The position numbers were made by a program, and so were the translations under genes. The notes below the pieces were generated by a model, which ran no database searches, was not told where the DNA came from, and saw nothing but the letters and a program-made list of their open reading frames with translations. Source: Bifidobacterium sp. ESL0745 (GTDB lineage: Bacteria; Actinomycetota; Actinomycetes; Actinomycetales; Bifidobacteriaceae). From it: a DNA stretch of 64,000 nucleotides. The DNA lies in the NCBI RefSeq assembly GCF_029433335.1, contig NZ_JAQTHX010000001.1:434001-498000 (forward strand). The letters run 5' to 3'. Positions 8,569 through 18,366 of this stretch are shown here, in pieces (within the stretch, counting starts at the first letter, position 1; the number at the start of each line of letters is the position of its first letter).

Positions 8569-10944
8569 ATGACCGCAGTAGATCAGACTGCTCTCTCTGA
8601 GGAAGAGCTTCAGGCAAAGGCCTGGAATGGCTTCGTCGGAGGAAATTGGCAGAAGGAAATCGATGTTCGCGATTTCATTCAGAAGAACTACACGCCGTAC
8701 GATGGCGATGAGTCCTTCCTTGCCAAGGCAACCCCGAAGACCAAGGAAATGTGGGACTATCTCGATCACAACCAGCTTGCCATTGAGCGCAAGCAGCGTG
8801 TATATGACGTTGATACCCACACCCCGGCCGGCATTGACAACTTCGGCCCCGGCTACATCATGGACAAGGAACACGACAACGTGATCGTCGGCCTGCAGAC
8901 CGATGAGCCTTGCAAGCGTGCCATGATGCCGAACGGCGGCTGGCGTATGGTCGAGCAGGCCATCATCGAGGCAGGCAAAAAGCCCGACCCCAATATCAAG
9001 ACGATTTTCACCAAGTATCGCAAGACCCACAACGACGGCGTCTTCGGCGTCTATACCAAGCAGATCAAGCTTGCCCGCCATAACAAGATTCTGACCGGCC
9101 TGCCTGACGCCTACGGCCGTGGCCGCATCATCGGCGACTATCGCCGTGTCGCCCTTTATGGCGTCAACTATCTGATCGCCCAGAAGAAGATCGACAAGGA
9201 CTCGATTCCATATCGCAACGATTTTACTGAGGCCGAAATCGAGCATTGGATTCGCTTCCGCGAGGAGCATTCTGACCAGATCAAGGCTCTGAAGGAACTC
9301 ATCGCTCTCGGCAATGAGTATGGCCTCGACCTCTCCCGTCCGGCGCAGACCGCTCAGGAAGCCGTGCAGTGGACCTACATGGGCTATCTTGCTTCCGTCA
9401 AGAGCCAGGACGGCGCGGCCATGAGCTTCGGCCGTGTCTCTGCCTTCTTCGATTGCTACTTCGAGCGCGACTTGAAGAGTGGCAAGATCACTGAGACCGA
9501 TGCTCAGGAGATCATCGACCAGCTCGTCATGAAGCTGCGTATCGTCCGCTTCCTGCGTACGAAGGACTATGACAGCATCTTCTCCGGCGATCCGTATTGG
9601 GCCACCTGGTCCGATGCAGGCTTCGGCGATGATGGACGTCATATGGTCACCAAGACCTCGTTCCGTCTGCTCGCCACCCTGACCATGGATCATCTTGGAC
9701 CAGGACCGGAGCCAAACATCACGATCTTCTGGGATTCCAAGCTGCCTGATGGCTACAAGCGCTTCTGCGCCCGTACCTCCATCAACACCTCGGCCATCCA
9801 GTATGAGTCCGATCGTGACATCCGCAACCACTGGGGCGACGATGCAGCCATCGCTTGCTGCGTCTCCCCGATGCGTGTCGGCAAGCAGATGCAGTTCTTC
9901 GGCGCTCGTGTGAACTCCGCTAAGGCTCTGCTGTACGCGATCAACGGCGGCCGTGACGAGATGACCGGTATGCAGGTCATTGATAAGGGCGTCATCGATC
10001 CGATCAAGCCCGAAGCCGACGGAACCCTTGACTATCAGAAGGTCAAGGACAACTACGAGAAGGCCCTTGAGTGGCTCTCCGAGACCTATGTCGAAGCGTT
10101 GAACATCATTCATTATATGCATGACAAGTATGCGTATGAGGCCATTGAGATGGCTCTGCACGACAAGGAAGTCTACCGCACCCTGGGTTGCGGCATGTCC
10201 GGCCTGTCGATTGCCGCCGATTCGCTTTCCGCCCTGAAATATGCGAAGGTCTATCCTATCTACAACAAGGATGCGAAGAACCTCGAAGGCCACGAAAATG
10301 AGTATGTCGAAGGTGCGGATGACGACCTGGTGGTCGGTTATCGCACGGTCGGCGATTTCCCGATCTACGGCAACGACGATGATCGCGCCGATGACCTCGC
10401 CAAGTGGACCGTCTCCACGGTTATGGATCAGATCAAGGCCCTGCCGGTCTACCGCAACGCGGTTCCGACACAGTCCATCCTGACCATTACCTCGAACGTG
10501 GTCTACGGCAAGGCGACCGGTTCCTTCCCGAGCGGACACAAGAAGGGCACCCCGTATGCTCCTGGTGCCAACCCGGAGAACGGCATGGATTCGCACGGCA
10601 TGCTGCCGTCCATGTTCTCGGTCGGCAAGATCGACTACAACGACGCGCTGGACGGCATTTCGCTGACCAACACGATCACCCCTGACGGCCTTGGCCGTGA
10701 CGAGGAAGAGCGCATCACCAACCTGGTCGGCATCCTTGATTCCGGCAATGGCCATGGCCTCTACCACGCCAACATCAACGTGCTGCGCAAGGAGCAGCTT
10801 GAGGACGCCGTCGCGCATCCTGAGAAGTATCCGCACCTCACCGTGCGTGTCTCGGGCTACGCTGTGAACTTCGTCAAGCTCACCCGCGAGCAGCAGCTCG
10901 ATATCATTTCCCGTACGTTCCATCAGGGTGCTGTCACTGAGTGA
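8569..10944 (+). CDS. pflB: Formate C-acetyltransferase (pyruvate formate-lyase)
   Basis: This glycyl-radical enzyme converts pyruvate and CoA to acetyl-CoA and formate under anoxia and supplies extra ATP next to the bifid shunt. The ATG at 8569 follows a strong AAGGAG. The 791-residue length is normal for the family. The active-site cysteine pair is C430-C431 in AIACCVSPM, and the radical glycine is about G763 in [10 protein letters not shown] near the C-terminus. Other blocks include [20 protein letters not shown] and [14 protein letters not shown]. The activase gene follows 227 bp downstream. Two CRP-like palindromes upstream suggest control by carbon or redox state. The gene keeps the high G+C and preferred-codon look of a strongly expressed gene. 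Confidence 0.97.
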   Translation: MTAVDQTALSEEELQAKAWNGFVGGNWQKEIDVRDFIQKNYTPYDGDESFLAKATPKTKEMWDYLDHNQLAIERKQRVYDVDTHTPAGIDNFGPGYIMDKEHDNVIVGLQTDEPCKRAMMPNGGWRMVEQAIIEAGKKPDPNIKTIFTKYRKTHNDGVFGVYTKQIKLARHNKILTGLPDAYGRGRIIGDYRRVALYGVNYLIAQKKIDKDSIPYRNDFTEAEIEHWIRFREEHSDQIKALKELIALGNEYGLDLSRPAQTAQEAVQWTYMGYLASVKSQDGAAMSFGRVSAFFDCYFERDLKSGKITETDAQEIIDQLVMKLRIVRFLRTKDYDSIFSGDPYWATWSDAGFGDDGRHMVTKTSFRLLATLTMDHLGPGPEPNITIFWDSKLPDGYKRFCARTSINTSAIQYESDRDIRNHWGDDAAIACCVSPMRVGKQMQFFGARVNSAKALLYAINGGRDEMTGMQVIDKGVIDPIKPEADGTLDYQKVKDNYEKALEWLSETYVEALNIIHYMHDKYAYEAIEMALHDKEVYRTLGCGMSGLSIAADSLSALKYAKVYPIYNKDAKNLEGHENEYVEGADDDLVVGYRTVGDFPIYGNDDDRADDLAKWTVSTVMDQIKALPVYRNAVPTQSILTITSNVVYGKATGSFPSGHKKGTPYAPGANPENGMDSHGMLPSMFSVGKIDYNDALDGISLTNTITPDGLGRDEEERITNLVGILDSGNGHGLYHANINVLRKEQLEDAVAHPEKYPHLTVRVSGYAVNFVKLTREQQLDIISRTFHQGAVTE

Positions 10945-10979
10945 CAAAATACCTGAAGTAACGTGGTGAATGTTTGATT

Positions 10980-11009
10980 GAAGGGGCGGGGCTCTAGTTC
11001 CGTCCCTTC
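10980..11009 (+). terminator. Stem-loop between pflB and pflA
   Basis: A 10-bp stem (10980-10989 with 11000-11009, one G-T wobble) lies 35 bp after pflB. No T-run follows, so it may be a partial terminator or an mRNA-stabilising hairpin that lowers pflA expression relative to pflB. Confidence 0.5.
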
Positions 11010-11171
11010 ATCATGTTTCATGGCCGTGGAAACCGCTTTGGAATAACGGTAATGGGTTTTCAGCTATGGAATATTTCCTGCATCACATTGTGCTTCAGGC
11101 ACACCGAACGACTGGGATTTTAACCTTAAAACCATTAGTATGGAATGAAGGATTTGACAAGGAGGGCAACG

Positions 11172-12053
11172 ATGTCCGCAACCACTCAATTTAGAACGAC
11201 GACGCAGCACATGCTCAAGGAGTCGAAAGTATATGCCAAGCACACGTTGATGGGCGGTCTTTCCGGCTTCCAGTCTCCTATAGGTCTGGATCGCCACGAC
11301 CGTATCGATGCGCTGCGCACCGGCGATATCGGCTTCGTCCATTCATGGGATATCAACACATCCGTCGATGGACCGGGGACCAGGATGACCGTGTTCATGA
11401 GCGGATGCCCGTTGCGCTGCCAGTTCTGCCAGAACCCTGACACTTGGAAGATGCGCGACGGCCAGCCGGTCTATCTTGATGATATGATCGAACGCGTCAC
11501 CCGCTACAAGGACGTCTTCCAAAGCACCGGCGGGGGAGTCACATTCTCTGGTGGCGAGTCCATGATGCAGGGCAAATTCGTCTCACGCGTCTTCCACGCG
11601 GTGCGTCAGGAAGGCATCCACACCTGCCTCGATACCTCCGGATTCCTCAACAAGGACTGGACCGACGAGATGATCGACGACATCGACCTGTGTCTGCTCG
11701 ATGTCAAGTCCGGCGATGAAAAGACCTATCATGAGGTGACTGGCAGCCAGCTGGCACCGACCATCGAATTCGGCCAGCGCTTGAACAAGGCCGGCAAGAA
11801 GATCTGGGTGCGTTTCGTCCTCGTTCCCGGCCTTACCGACAGCGTCGAGAACGTCGAAAACGTGGCCAAGATCGTCGAGACCTTCGGCGACGCCGTCGAA
11901 CATATCGACGTGCTTCCGTTCCACCAGCTCGGTCGTCCGAAGTGGCACGAACTTGGCATTCCTTACCCCCTGGAAACCAAGGAAGGCCCGTCCAAGGAAC
12001 TGAAAAAGCGCGTTCACGACCAGTTCAAGGCTCACGGTTTCGAGGTCTACTAA
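11172..12053 (+). CDS. pflA: Pyruvate formate-lyase-activating enzyme
   Basis: This radical-SAM enzyme generates the glycyl radical on PflB. The start is the ATG at 11172, seven bases after AAGGAGGG; an earlier in-frame ATG at 11145 lacks a ribosome-binding site. In the 293-residue product the [4Fe-4S] cysteines are C79, C83 and C86 in CPLRCQFC. They are followed by the family blocks GGGVTFSGGESMMQ and LDVKSGDEKTYHEVTG, and by HIDVLPFHQLGRPKWHELG near the C-terminus. The N-terminus is about 30 residues longer than in enterobacterial PflA. It lies directly downstream of its substrate gene and before a strong hairpin. Confidence 0.95.
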   Translation: MSATTQFRTTTQHMLKESKVYAKHTLMGGLSGFQSPIGLDRHDRIDALRTGDIGFVHSWDINTSVDGPGTRMTVFMSGCPLRCQFCQNPDTWKMRDGQPVYLDDMIERVTRYKDVFQSTGGGVTFSGGESMMQGKFVSRVFHAVRQEGIHTCLDTSGFLNKDWTDEMIDDIDLCLLDVKSGDEKTYHEVTGSQLAPTIEFGQRLNKAGKKIWVRFVLVPGLTDSVENVENVAKIVETFGDAVEHIDVLPFHQLGRPKWHELGIPYPLETKEGPSKELKKRVHDQFKAHGFEVY

Positions 12054-12078
12054 AAAGAGGCCAATCGCTTTCGTCGGC

Positions 12079-12132
12079 AAAGGCTCTGTTCAAAGGTACG
12101 TTGTTCGTATCCGACCTTTGGACAGAGCCTTT
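12079..12132 (+). terminator. Hairpin after pflA
   Basis: A stem of about 19 bp with one mismatch (12079-12097 with 12114-12132) starts 25 bp after the pflA stop. The T-run is weak (TTCTGCATTT), but stem length and position fit a terminator. Confidence 0.7.
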
Positions 12133-12488
12133 CTGCATTTCAGCGATCTTGGCTTTGACTCAATTACCCTGATCCACCTACAGGAATTTGCGTAAATCAC
12201 GAAAATGCTTTGTGTGTGGAATTCGGCTTTTCCCAAGTTGTCTTTATCTTATATGATAATAGAGCCTATTGCTATAGACTTAACTGATGCGAAAGGGAAT
12301 CATAGCAAACTGACGAAATCAGCTGACTGGTTTCTCAAAATCATGTCTTGGCTTCTGAAGTCTTATTGGGGTTAGGTTCTCGCAAGATATGAATCGTACT
12401 TCGATATGGCTTGAAACAAGGGGACGCGACGTCGTTCGATGATGCTCCTATGAATTCCGGCCTTTCTACTTAATTAAGGATTGTCATT
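12133..12488. other. A/T-rich intergenic region before the small membrane protein gene
   Basis: No open reading frame of credible quality is present on either strand. A TATGAT hexamer at 12252-12257 could be a -10 element for the downstream genes, but no good -35 is seen. The last bases hold AAGGA (12476-12480), the ribosome-binding site of the 44-residue gene. Confidence 0.4.
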
Positions 12489-12623
12489 ATGGACGAAGAA
12501 TCTGAAGCTTTGGCTTATCAGAAGAAACGCAAGCAGAAAATCATCAGGAGAGTAGTGCTTATCGGCGGTGGGGTACTTGTGTTCTTTGTCGCCAATTGGT
12601 CTCAACTGATAGCCCTTATCTGA
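12489..12623 (+). CDS. 44-residue single-pass membrane protein
   Basis: The frame encodes MDEESEALAYQKKRKQKIIR followed by a hydrophobic segment (about 22-44, VVLIGGGVLVFFVANWSQLIALI). The plan is a charged, Lys/Arg-rich cytoplasmic N-terminus and one C-terminal helix. An AAGGA ribosome-binding site is eight bases before the ATG. It lies 29 bp before an ABC exporter ATPase on the same strand, so it could be an accessory peptide of that exporter. No family is recognised and function is unknown. Being short, it is easily missed by gene finders. Confidence 0.6.
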   Translation: MDEESEALAYQKKRKQKIIRRVVLIGGGVLVFFVANWSQLIALI

Positions 12624-12652
12624 TTCGGCTTCTTGGATGAAAGGCCATCGCA

Positions 12653-13615
12653 GTGTCTGACTACGCCATCAATGCCCGGAACGTGACCGTGAAATACGGT
12701 GATTTTTCGGCTTTACGAGACCTGACCTTCCTTGCCGAAACAGGAAAGATCATCGGTTTGCTGGGTCCCAACGGAGCCGGTAAATCCACATTCGTCGATG
12801 CCGTCATCGGTGCCAGAAAGGTTGCGGGCGGCAGCATCCGCACCCTCGGGGTCGACCCGATAGGCGATGCCGCCAAGTTGCGGCCGGATGTCGGTATCGT
12901 CCTGCAAAGCGCCGGCTTCCCGACCGGGATGAAGGTCAAGGACATCCTTTTCAGTTGGAGGCGCTATGTGCCTGGAATGACGAAAAAGGACGTTCTGGAC
13001 ATCGCCGAACGTGTAAACCTCAAGTATTTGCTGGACCGGCCCTTGAGCTCATTGTCAGGTGGGGAGCGGCGAAGAGTCGATATCGCCATTGCGTTGTATG
13101 GTAACCCGAAACTTATTGTGCTCGATGAGCCGACGACCGGCCTCGATCCCATCTCGCGCGAGAATGTCTGGGACATCATCCGCAGCCAGCGTGACCTTGG
13201 AGCCACCGTTTTGCTGACCACCCATTATCTTGATGAGGTGGAGGCGCTTTCCGATTCCGTCAGCGTCATCAAAGAGGGCCATATCACCGCCTCGGGAACG
13301 GTCGAGGAACTTGCGGCATCTGTGCCTTCTCCCAGGGCCAGTTCAGTGGCGGCGAGTTCGGAGGTTTTGGATGGTCTGGCAAATCTTTTGCCACAAAATG
13401 GCGATGGTTCCAGCCGAAAGGATGATCGTCTGGAATGGCAATCACATGATCCGGCACGCGATTTGGAGACCATCTATCGAACCTGTGCGGATCGCGGATG
13501 GCAGATCACCGATGTGCGCGTGGAGAAGCCTTCGCTGCGTGCGGCCTATGCGGCATTGGTCGGCGCGACTGATTCAGAAGACAACATTCCTATAACGAAG
13601 GACGACAAACGATGA
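12653..13615 (+). CDS. ABC exporter ATP-binding protein (DrrA/CcmA-like)
   Basis: This 320-residue ATPase has Walker A GPNGAGKST (38-46), signature LSGGERRR, Walker B LIVLDEPTTGLD and switch histidine in LLTTHYLDE. The form is that of ABC-2 exporters for drugs, peptides or polysaccharides. The GTG at 12653 with upstream AAAGG is the best start. The C-terminal 90 residues after the ATPase core are more divergent, ending in a small domain (QITDVRVEKPSLRAAYAALVG) found in DrrA-like subunits. The TGA overlaps the permease ATG by four bases, showing translational coupling. Substrate cannot be read from sequence. Confidence 0.88.
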   Translation: MSDYAINARNVTVKYGDFSALRDLTFLAETGKIIGLLGPNGAGKSTFVDAVIGARKVAGGSIRTLGVDPIGDAAKLRPDVGIVLQSAGFPTGMKVKDILFSWRRYVPGMTKKDVLDIAERVNLKYLLDRPLSSLSGGERRRVDIAIALYGNPKLIVLDEPTTGLDPISRENVWDIIRSQRDLGATVLLTTHYLDEVEALSDSVSVIKEGHITASGTVEELAASVPSPRASSVAASSEVLDGLANLLPQNGDGSSRKDDRLEWQSHDPARDLETIYRTCADRGWQITDVRVEKPSLRAAYAALVGATDSEDNIPITKDDKR

Positions 13616-14436
13616 ACGACACCATTCTTCCCCAGTTTCATCTGCAGACACTGAGTTTCCTTCGCAACGGCAAATCGGTGTTCTTCACACTCGCCTTTCC
13701 TGTCGCGTTGGCACTTCTGTTCGGTTTGGCATACAAAGGTGACAATCTCCCTCTCGGCGGTGGAGCGCAGGTCTCAGCTGCAAGCTGGTCAGCTTTAGGG
13801 CTGACTGCGTATGTGGTTCTGATGGGTGGGTTCGTCAAGGTGGCCGGCGATATCGTTTCTCAAAGGGACTCCGGCCTGCTCAAACGTATCAGATTGAGGG
13901 GTCGCTCCGACGGTTCCGTGCTTTTCGGCTATGCGCTTTCCGGTTTCGTTGTTGCCTTGATATGCCAGGCCGTTCTGCTTCTGTCCGCCATGCTGTTTCT
14001 CGGTCTCAAGGCTCCCGCGAATATTCCCGGCACCATCCTCGTTGCGCTTTTGGGCGCGGTGCTCTGCACCGTTATCGGCGTCGCGTATTCCGCGTTGATT
14101 CCTTCTGCTGATTCTTCGCAGATGATGCTCTTGGTTCCCACGCTGATCCTCATGTTCCTTTCCGGCGTGTTTACGCCGTCCTGGATCATCCCTTCATCAC
14201 TGCGTACGCTGAGTGCGTTCTTCCCGGTCGGCTACCTGGCCGAGTCGATGCGATCCATGTGGCTTGGACAGGATTTCGTCCACGCTACAGTACAAAACGG
14301 CGGTCTGATTTTGGGCAGCCACACAGGATTGGCGATGTTGGTTTCGCCAGGTCTGGCGGTCTGCATCGTATGGCTGATTGCGTCGGTCGTCGTCTCCCTC
14401 AAATTCTTCAAGTGGGACGTAAGAAGCGGCCGTTAG
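13612..14436 (+). CDS. ABC-2 type exporter permease
   Basis: This 274-residue membrane protein has about six helices (among them about 23-41, 59-80, 103-125, 136-155 and 170-190, plus a C-terminal helix near 245-265). The segment DIVSQRDSGLLKRIRLRGRS between helices is typical of ABC2_membrane permeases. It overlaps the ATPase gene by four bases and forms the transport channel for it. The 44-residue membrane protein upstream may belong to the same unit. Confidence 0.86.
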   Translation: MNDTILPQFHLQTLSFLRNGKSVFFTLAFPVALALLFGLAYKGDNLPLGGGAQVSAASWSALGLTAYVVLMGGFVKVAGDIVSQRDSGLLKRIRLRGRSDGSVLFGYALSGFVVALICQAVLLLSAMLFLGLKAPANIPGTILVALLGAVLCTVIGVAYSALIPSADSSQMMLLVPTLILMFLSGVFTPSWIIPSSLRTLSAFFPVGYLAESMRSMWLGQDFVHATVQNGGLILGSHTGLAMLVSPGLAVCIVWLIASVVVSLKFFKWDVRSGR

Positions 14437-14530
14437 TGATTGGTGTATTGTGAAAATCAACTCCGCAGGAATTTGTCCGCAGAGTGAATTGGGGAGGACT
14501 TTTTCTAGAGGTCGTTGATAATATATGCTT

Positions 14531-14778
14531 TGATAAGCGGTGATCCGTTATCGGCGGGGAGCTTTTGGAAGAACGGCTGTTCACTTGAGGTGGATGGCTT
14601 ATTAGAACCGACGGGTGGGCCCGACATAGCCTGTACTTCAAGCGGTTGCGTTGCGTGGTACGTTCAAGTACCTGCAGCTCAACAAGCGAGGTGGTACCGC
14701 GGTCGCGAACGCGTAAAGCATTACGTTTCGCAATCGTCCTCGTGGTAGTCATGACATCTGCCAAGCGAGGAGACAGCG
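14531..14778 (+). promoter_or_regulatory. T-box leader of ileS (translational type)
   Basis: The T-box core AGGTGGTACCGCG is at 14689-14701; its TGGT can pair with the NCCA end of an uncharged tRNA with discriminator A, as in tRNA-Ile. A hairpin at 14532-14552 has an ATC triplet (14543-14545) at its loop, a candidate isoleucine specifier in a short stem I. No terminator follows. Instead TCCTCG (14737-14742) can pair with CGAGGA (14766-14771), which is the ileS ribosome-binding site. This is the arrangement known for actinobacterial ileS T-boxes, in which tRNA binding frees the Shine-Dalgarno sequence. The specifier assignment is the least certain part. Confidence 0.85.
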
Positions 14779-17700
14779 GTGAGCGAAACCACCAATTCCC
14801 ATGTGTATCCCAAGGCGTCCGTAGGCGAGCAAAGCGCGCACGTCGCGCCAAACCCGAGCTTCCCCAAAATGGAAGAATCGGTGCTCGACTATTGGGACAA
14901 GGACGACACCTTTGAAAAATCCGTCGAACGCAACCCTAGCGGCGACCACAGCGACAACGAATTCGTCTTCTTCGACGGTCCGCCGTTTGCCAACGGCCTG
15001 CCGCACTACGGCCACCTCTTAACCGGCTATGCCAAGGACGTCATTCCGCGCTACCAGACCATGAAGGGCCGCAAGGTCAACCGCGTCTTCGGCTGGGACA
15101 CGCACGGTCTGCCTGCCGAACTCGAGGCCCAGAAGGAACTCGGTATCGAATCGGTCGACCAGATCGAAGAAATGGGCATCGAGAAGTTCAACGACGCCTG
15201 CCGCAAGTCCGTCCTCAAATACACCAACGAGTGGAAGGACTACGTCCACCGTCAGGCCCGCTGGGTCGATTTCGAGCACGGCTACAAGACGCTGAACACC
15301 ACCTACATGGAATCGGTGATGTGGGCGTTCAAGACCCTTTACGACAAGGGCCTGGCCTACAAGGGCTACCGCGTGCTGCCGTACTGCCCGAAGGACCGTA
15401 CTCCGCTTTCCGCGCACGAGCTGCGTATGGACGCCGACGTCTATCAGGACCGTCAGGACATCACCCTCTCCGTCGCCGTTAAGATGCGTGATGAGGACGA
15501 CGCCTACGCCGTCTTTTGGACGACTACGCCTTGGACCGTGCCGACCAACTTCCTTATTGTCGTTGGTGAGGATATCGATTATGTCGAGGTCAAGCCTACT
15601 GAAGGCAAGTTCGCTGGGAAGAAGTTCTACCTTGGAAAGCCGCTGCTCGGCTCGTATACCAAGGAACTTGGCGAGAACTATGAGGTTGTTCGTGAACTTA
15701 AAGGCAAGGAGCTGGTCGGCCGTCGCTACTGGCCGGTTTTCCCATATTTCGCAGGTGAAGAAGCCGAGTCTGAAGGCCATGTCCCTGGGCCGAACGCCTA
15801 CCAGATTCTCGCCGCCGACTACGTCGACACCGTCGAAGGTACCGGCATGGTCCATCAGGCTGTCTATGGCGAAGACGATATGAACACGCTGAACGCAGCC
15901 GGCGTCAATTGCATCGACGTGCTCGACGCTAGCTGCACCTTCACCGCCGATTGCCCGGATTACGAAGGCATGTACGTCTTCGATGCCAACCTGCCGATTC
16001 TGCGCAACCTGCGCAACGGTGATGGCCCGCTGGCCCGTATCCCCGAAGATCATCGTGCGCTGCTCTTCCAGGAGAAGAGCTACGTGCACTCCTACCCGCA
16101 TTGCTGGCGCTGCGGCACCCCACTGATCTACAAGCCGGTCTCCTCATGGTTCGTTTCCGTGACCAAGATCAAGGACCGCCTGCTCGCCAACAACCAGCTG
16201 ATTAACTGGATTCCCGAGAACGTCAAGGACGGCCAGTTCGGCAAGTGGCTGCAGAACGCCCGCGACTGGTCGATTTCCCGCAACCGCTTCTGGGGTTCGC
16301 CGATTCCCGTCTGGGTTTCCGACGACCCGAAGTACCCACGCGTCGACGTCTACGGCTCGCTCGACCAGCTCAAGGCCGATTTCGGTGACTATCCTCGCGA
16401 CGGCGAGGGCAATGTCAACATGCACCGGCCCTATATTGACAACCTGACACGTGTCAACCCCGACGACCCGACCGGAAAGTCGCACATGCACCGCATCACC
16501 GACGTGCTTGACTGCTGGTTCGAGTCCGGTTCCATGCCGTTCGCCCAGTTCCATTACCCCTTCGAGAACAAGGAGTATTTCGAACAGCACTTCCCGGCCG
16601 ACTACGTGGTCGAATACATCGGCCAGACCCGCGGTTGGTTCTACGTGCTGCACGTCATGGCCACGGCCCTGTTCGACAAGCCCGCCTTCAAGAACGTCAT
16701 CTGCCACGGCATCGTGCTCGGCGACGACGGCCAGAAGATGAGCAAGCATTTGCGCAACTACCCGGACGTCAACGGTGTGTTCAACGACTACGGCTCCGAC
16801 GCGATGCGCTGGTTCCTCATGTCCTCGCCGATCCTGCGCGGCGGCAATTTGATTGTTACTGCTGATGGCATTCGCGACACCGTGCGCCAGGTGCTGCTGC
16901 CGGTCTGGAGCTCGTATTACTTTTTCACACTGTATGCCAACGCGGCCAACGGCGGCAAGGGGTACGACGCTCGCGCGCTGAAGCCTGAGGAAGTCGCCGG
17001 CCTGCCGCAGATGGACCGCTACCTGCTGGCCCGCACCCGCAGGCTCGTGGTCTCGGTCGAGCATGCACTCGACACCTTCGCCATTTCCGACGCCTGCGCT
17101 GCGGTGCAGGACTTCATCGACATGCTCACCAACTGGTACATCCGCAACAACCGCGAACGCTTCTGGAACGAGGATGAGAACGCCTTCAACACGCTTTACA
17201 CCGTGCTCGAAGTGCTCATGCGTGTCATGGCACCGCTCGCCCCGATGGAGTCCGAGTCAATCTGGCGCGGCCTGACCGGCGGGGAATCGGTGCACCTGGC
17301 GCAATGGCCGTTCGTCACCGTGCAGGACGAGCAGTCCCACGATGTCGGCGCGACCGCGGAATCGACCGGTGAGCTCAACCAAGGCAAGGAAACCGAACTG
17401 GGTCGCGTTCTGGTGGACGAGCCCAAGTTGGTCGACGCCATGGAGCAGGTGCGCGAGGTCGTCTCCGGTACGCTTTCGCTGCGCAAGTCCTGCCAGATTC
17501 GTGTGCGCCAGCCGCTCGCCAAGCTCACCGTTCTGGTCGATGACCCCGATGCCGTTGCCGCGTACGACGACATTCTGAAGACCGAGCTCAACGTCAAGGA
17601 CGTGGAATTCTCCACGCTCGCCGACGCAGGCAAGCATGGCTTGAAGATCGTCCACGATTTGAAGGTCAACGCGCGTGCGGCCGGCCCGAGGCTCGGACGC

Positions 17701-18159
17701 CAGGTCCAGTTCGCCATCAAGGGCTCCAAGTCCGGCAACTGGCACGTCGACGCATCCGGCGCACCGGTGGTCGAGACGCCGAACGGTGATCTCAAGCTCG
17801 AAGAAGGCGAATACACGCTGATCAATCAGGTCGAGGAAGTCGGGGCGGAAGATCGTGCCAACGATGTTTCCGCGGCGCTTCCTGGCGGTGGATTCGTTAT
17901 TCTCGATACGGCTCTCAATGATGACCTCATCGCCGAAGGCTATGCCCGCGACGTCATCCGCGCCGTGCAGGACGCTCGTAAGGATGCTAATCTCGACATT
18001 GCCGACCGTATCAGCCTGAAGCTCGATGTGCCGGCCGCCGACGCGCCGAAGGCCGAGCAGTTCCGTGACCTGATCGCCCGCGAGACGCTCGCCACGTCGC
18101 TCGATATCAACGCCGATGCGTCTGCCGATGAGCTCAAAGTGAGCGTGTCGAAGCAGTAA
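14779..18159 (+). CDS. ileS: Isoleucyl-tRNA synthetase, long (eukaryotic-like) form
   Basis: This class I enzyme charges tRNA-Ile. The 1126-residue chain starts at GTG 14779 after CGAGGAG. The HIGH motif is HYGH (76-79), and the KMSKS loop is KMSKH (653-657) in GDDGQKMSKHLRNYPD. The editing domain and the WFESGSMPFAQ block are present. The length and the His in the fifth KMSKS position resemble the mupirocin-tolerant IleRS type, which agrees with the intrinsic mupirocin resistance of bifidobacteria. The C-terminal part (about 880-1126) is an anticodon-binding region followed by an extension, and lacks the zinc-finger cysteines of the short bacterial type. Expression is controlled by the T-box leader just upstream. 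Confidence 0.96.
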   Translation: MSETTNSHVYPKASVGEQSAHVAPNPSFPKMEESVLDYWDKDDTFEKSVERNPSGDHSDNEFVFFDGPPFANGLPHYGHLLTGYAKDVIPRYQTMKGRKVNRVFGWDTHGLPAELEAQKELGIESVDQIEEMGIEKFNDACRKSVLKYTNEWKDYVHRQARWVDFEHGYKTLNTTYMESVMWAFKTLYDKGLAYKGYRVLPYCPKDRTPLSAHELRMDADVYQDRQDITLSVAVKMRDEDDAYAVFWTTTPWTVPTNFLIVVGEDIDYVEVKPTEGKFAGKKFYLGKPLLGSYTKELGENYEVVRELKGKELVGRRYWPVFPYFAGEEAESEGHVPGPNAYQILAADYVDTVEGTGMVHQAVYGEDDMNTLNAAGVNCIDVLDASCTFTADCPDYEGMYVFDANLPILRNLRNGDGPLARIPEDHRALLFQEKSYVHSYPHCWRCGTPLIYKPVSSWFVSVTKIKDRLLANNQLINWIPENVKDGQFGKWLQNARDWSISRNRFWGSPIPVWVSDDPKYPRVDVYGSLDQLKADFGDYPRDGEGNVNMHRPYIDNLTRVNPDDPTGKSHMHRITDVLDCWFESGSMPFAQFHYPFENKEYFEQHFPADYVVEYIGQTRGWFYVLHVMATALFDKPAFKNVICHGIVLGDDGQKMSKHLRNYPDVNGVFNDYGSDAMRWFLMSSPILRGGNLIVTADGIRDTVRQVLLPVWSSYYFFTLYANAANGGKGYDARALKPEEVAGLPQMDRYLLARTRRLVVSVEHALDTFAISDACAAVQDFIDMLTNWYIRNNRERFWNEDENAFNTLYTVLEVLMRVMAPLAPMESESIWRGLTGGESVHLAQWPFVTVQDEQSHDVGATAESTGELNQGKETELGRVLVDEPKLVDAMEQVREVVSGTLSLRKSCQIRVRQPLAKLTVLVDDPDAVAAYDDILKTELNVKDVEFSTLADAGKHGLKIVHDLKVNARAAGPRLGRQVQFAIKGSKSGNWHVDASGAPVVETPNGDLKLEEGEYTLINQVEEVGAEDRANDVSAALPGGGFVILDTALNDDLIAEGYARDVIRAVQDARKDANLDIADRISLKLDVPAADAPKAEQFRDLIARETLATSLDINADASADELKVSVSKQ

Positions 18160-18191
18160 ATCACAGATACCATGCCACAACAGGCAGGAAA

Positions 18192-18234
18192 GGTTTGGCG
18201 GGTGACCGAATATGGTTGCCCGCCAAACCCTTTT
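18192..18234 (+). terminator. Rho-independent terminator after ileS
   Basis: An 11-bp perfect stem (18192-18202 with 18219-18229) is followed by CTTTT. It lies about 30 bp after the ileS stop. Confidence 0.85.
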
Positions 18235-18366
18235 ATATGGTGATGCTAGAAAGCAATGCGCTATTGAATATCGAACAAGAGCAATTGCAGAAAATAGTTT
18301 GAAGTCAGACGGTAAAATGCCAGAACTTACCGTTCTTACACCACCACCTCAATTGATGACGTGCGT

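Noticed and set aside
8479..10947. 822-codon minus-strand open frame opposite pflB
   Set aside because: It is the exact shadow of pflB, whose strong codon bias keeps the opposite frame open. There are no motifs or ribosome-binding site of its own.
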